DNA of 64,000 nucleotides from Oscillospiraceae bacterium. Its GTDB lineage: Bacteria > Bacillota > Clostridia > Oscillospirales > Oscillospiraceae. The notes below the pieces were generated by a model. That model had not been told where the DNA came from. It searched no databases and worked only from the letters and a program-made list of their open reading frames with translations. The translations under genes and the position numbers were made by a program. Position 1 is the stretch's first letter; every line of letters starts with the position of its first letter. The stretch lies in the NCBI GenBank assembly GCA_017448455.1, contig JAFSLL010000133.1, positions 1 through 64,000 of the forward strand, read 5' to 3'. Positions 63,520 to 64,000 of this stretch are shown here, piece after piece.

Positions 63520-64000
63520 ATGAGGTTGACGAAAACGGAACATTCGGATGGCGGCGAAACAGTCGTTCGGCAGAAAAGATCCCAGGTGCCATTAAACACT
63601 TATCTGACATTTCTGTTGCTGACTGCGATGCTGCTGAGCGCCTGTGGGAGCCGGGCGACACAGCCGGAGACGTGCGCTTACCCCGCTTCTTTGAACGCCA
63701 AGGGGGCGGATCAGGCAGAGCAGGAGACAGAAGAGACGGCGGAGGTGGCGGCGGACCAGGGAGAGAACGAGCCAGGAAAAACGCCTGAAGAAGCACAGGA
63801 AGACAGCTTGGGAGAGGAAGAAGAGTCGGTGCATGAGCCGGATCCATTTGATGAAGTGCTTCGGGCAGCGCGGGAGATGCGTTTTGAGGAAGCGACGGAG
63901 ATGCTGGAACAGATGGAGCCTTCTGCCAAACGGGATGCCTTGCTGGCTTTCTGCGCAGGCTGGGATATCTCCGAGCCGACTGATGTGCTTGAGGGAGCCA
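63520..64000 (+). CDS. Acidic lipoprotein, 5' part (runs off the window)
   Basis: An open frame of 160 codons continues past the last base. After a long basic N-terminal segment a hydrophobic stretch ends in the lipobox LLSAC (Cys42), followed by a strongly acidic linker (about 60-110, mostly Glu, Gln, Ala, Asp) and then FDEVLRAAREMRFEEATEML, the start of a helical, perhaps TPR-like domain. The region resembles the helical lipoprotein at 50687. The start codon is my choice: it lies just after a good promoter, with only AAAGG at 12 nt as a ribosome site. The island evidently continues beyond the window. Confidence 0.7.
   Translation, partial: MRLTKTEHSDGGETVVRQKRSQVPLNTYLTFLLLTAMLLSACGSRATQPETCAYPASLNAKGADQAEQETEETAEVAADQGENEPGKTPEEAQEDSLGEEEESVHEPDPFDEVLRAAREMRFEEATEMLEQMEPSAKRDALLAFCAGWDISEPTDVLEGA

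Overview
The window reads as chromosomal DNA of a Gram-positive, probably anaerobic bacterium of the class Clostridia (an Oscillospiraceae- or Lachnospiraceae-like gut organism is my best guess). The reasons are strong AGGAGG ribosome binding sites, a lysine riboswitch, a short-form ArgC in a full arginine operon, 2-hydroxyacyl-CoA dehydratase subunits, PadR-DUF1700-DUF4097 and VTC-DUF4956 modules, many lipoproteins, and Ser/Thr kinases of the zinc-ribbon HRDISPDN type. I see no transposase, integrase, phage gene or CRISPR array. Genus is not determinable by eye.

Layout. 1-2194: the end of a ClpC-like AAA+ unfoldase, translationally coupled to a Nudix hydrolase. 2231-5157 (minus): a polar amino-acid ABC importer behind a lysine riboswitch, so it is predicted to import lysine. 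5251-7397 (minus): an HpcH/HpaI aldolase and an NSS-family sodium symporter. 7496-8916 (plus): a MoaB-like protein and a flavodoxin-ferredoxin (EFR1) protein. 9025-10059 (minus): a PAS-CPBP membrane protein. 10288-13197 (minus): VTC domain, DUF4956 and a beta-helix carbohydrate-binding lipoprotein. 13486-14451 (plus): a ketopantoate reductase-like enzyme. 14571-14755 (minus): tRNA-Thr and tRNA-Asp. 14873-19423 (minus): a 69-residue protein, two flavoproteins and a MocR regulator. 19758-22738 (plus): two 2-hydroxyacyl-CoA dehydratase subunits and a 55-residue membrane protein. 22823-24702 (minus): a PadR-DUF1700-DUF4097 operon.

24928-37897 (plus) is a complete arginine operon, argG-argH-argC-argJ-argB-argD-argF-carA-carB. 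Its last gene is one 1336-codon frame that fuses carbamoyl-phosphate synthase large subunit to a diaminopimelate-epimerase domain whose first catalytic cysteine position is alanine. 37985-44111 (plus) is a cell-surface operon: CotH/lamin-tail lipoprotein, MBOAT acyltransferase, DHHW protein and a secreted protein. It probably acylates an extracellular polymer.

44217-64000 is a dense phospho-signalling island and the most novel part of the window. It holds four transmembrane Ser/Thr kinases, two PP2C phosphatases, four FHA-domain proteins (one an HtrA-like protease, one a GarA-like protein with repeated T-x-P motifs), several lipoproteins related to the sensor domain of a kinase, and a zinc-ribbon membrane protein. 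The two minus-strand kinases carry extracytoplasmic DUF6273 domains, three in one and one in the other. My reading is that surface ligands sensed outside are converted into Thr phosphorylation inside, read by the FHA proteins and reversed by the phosphatases. I know of no characterised system with this composition.
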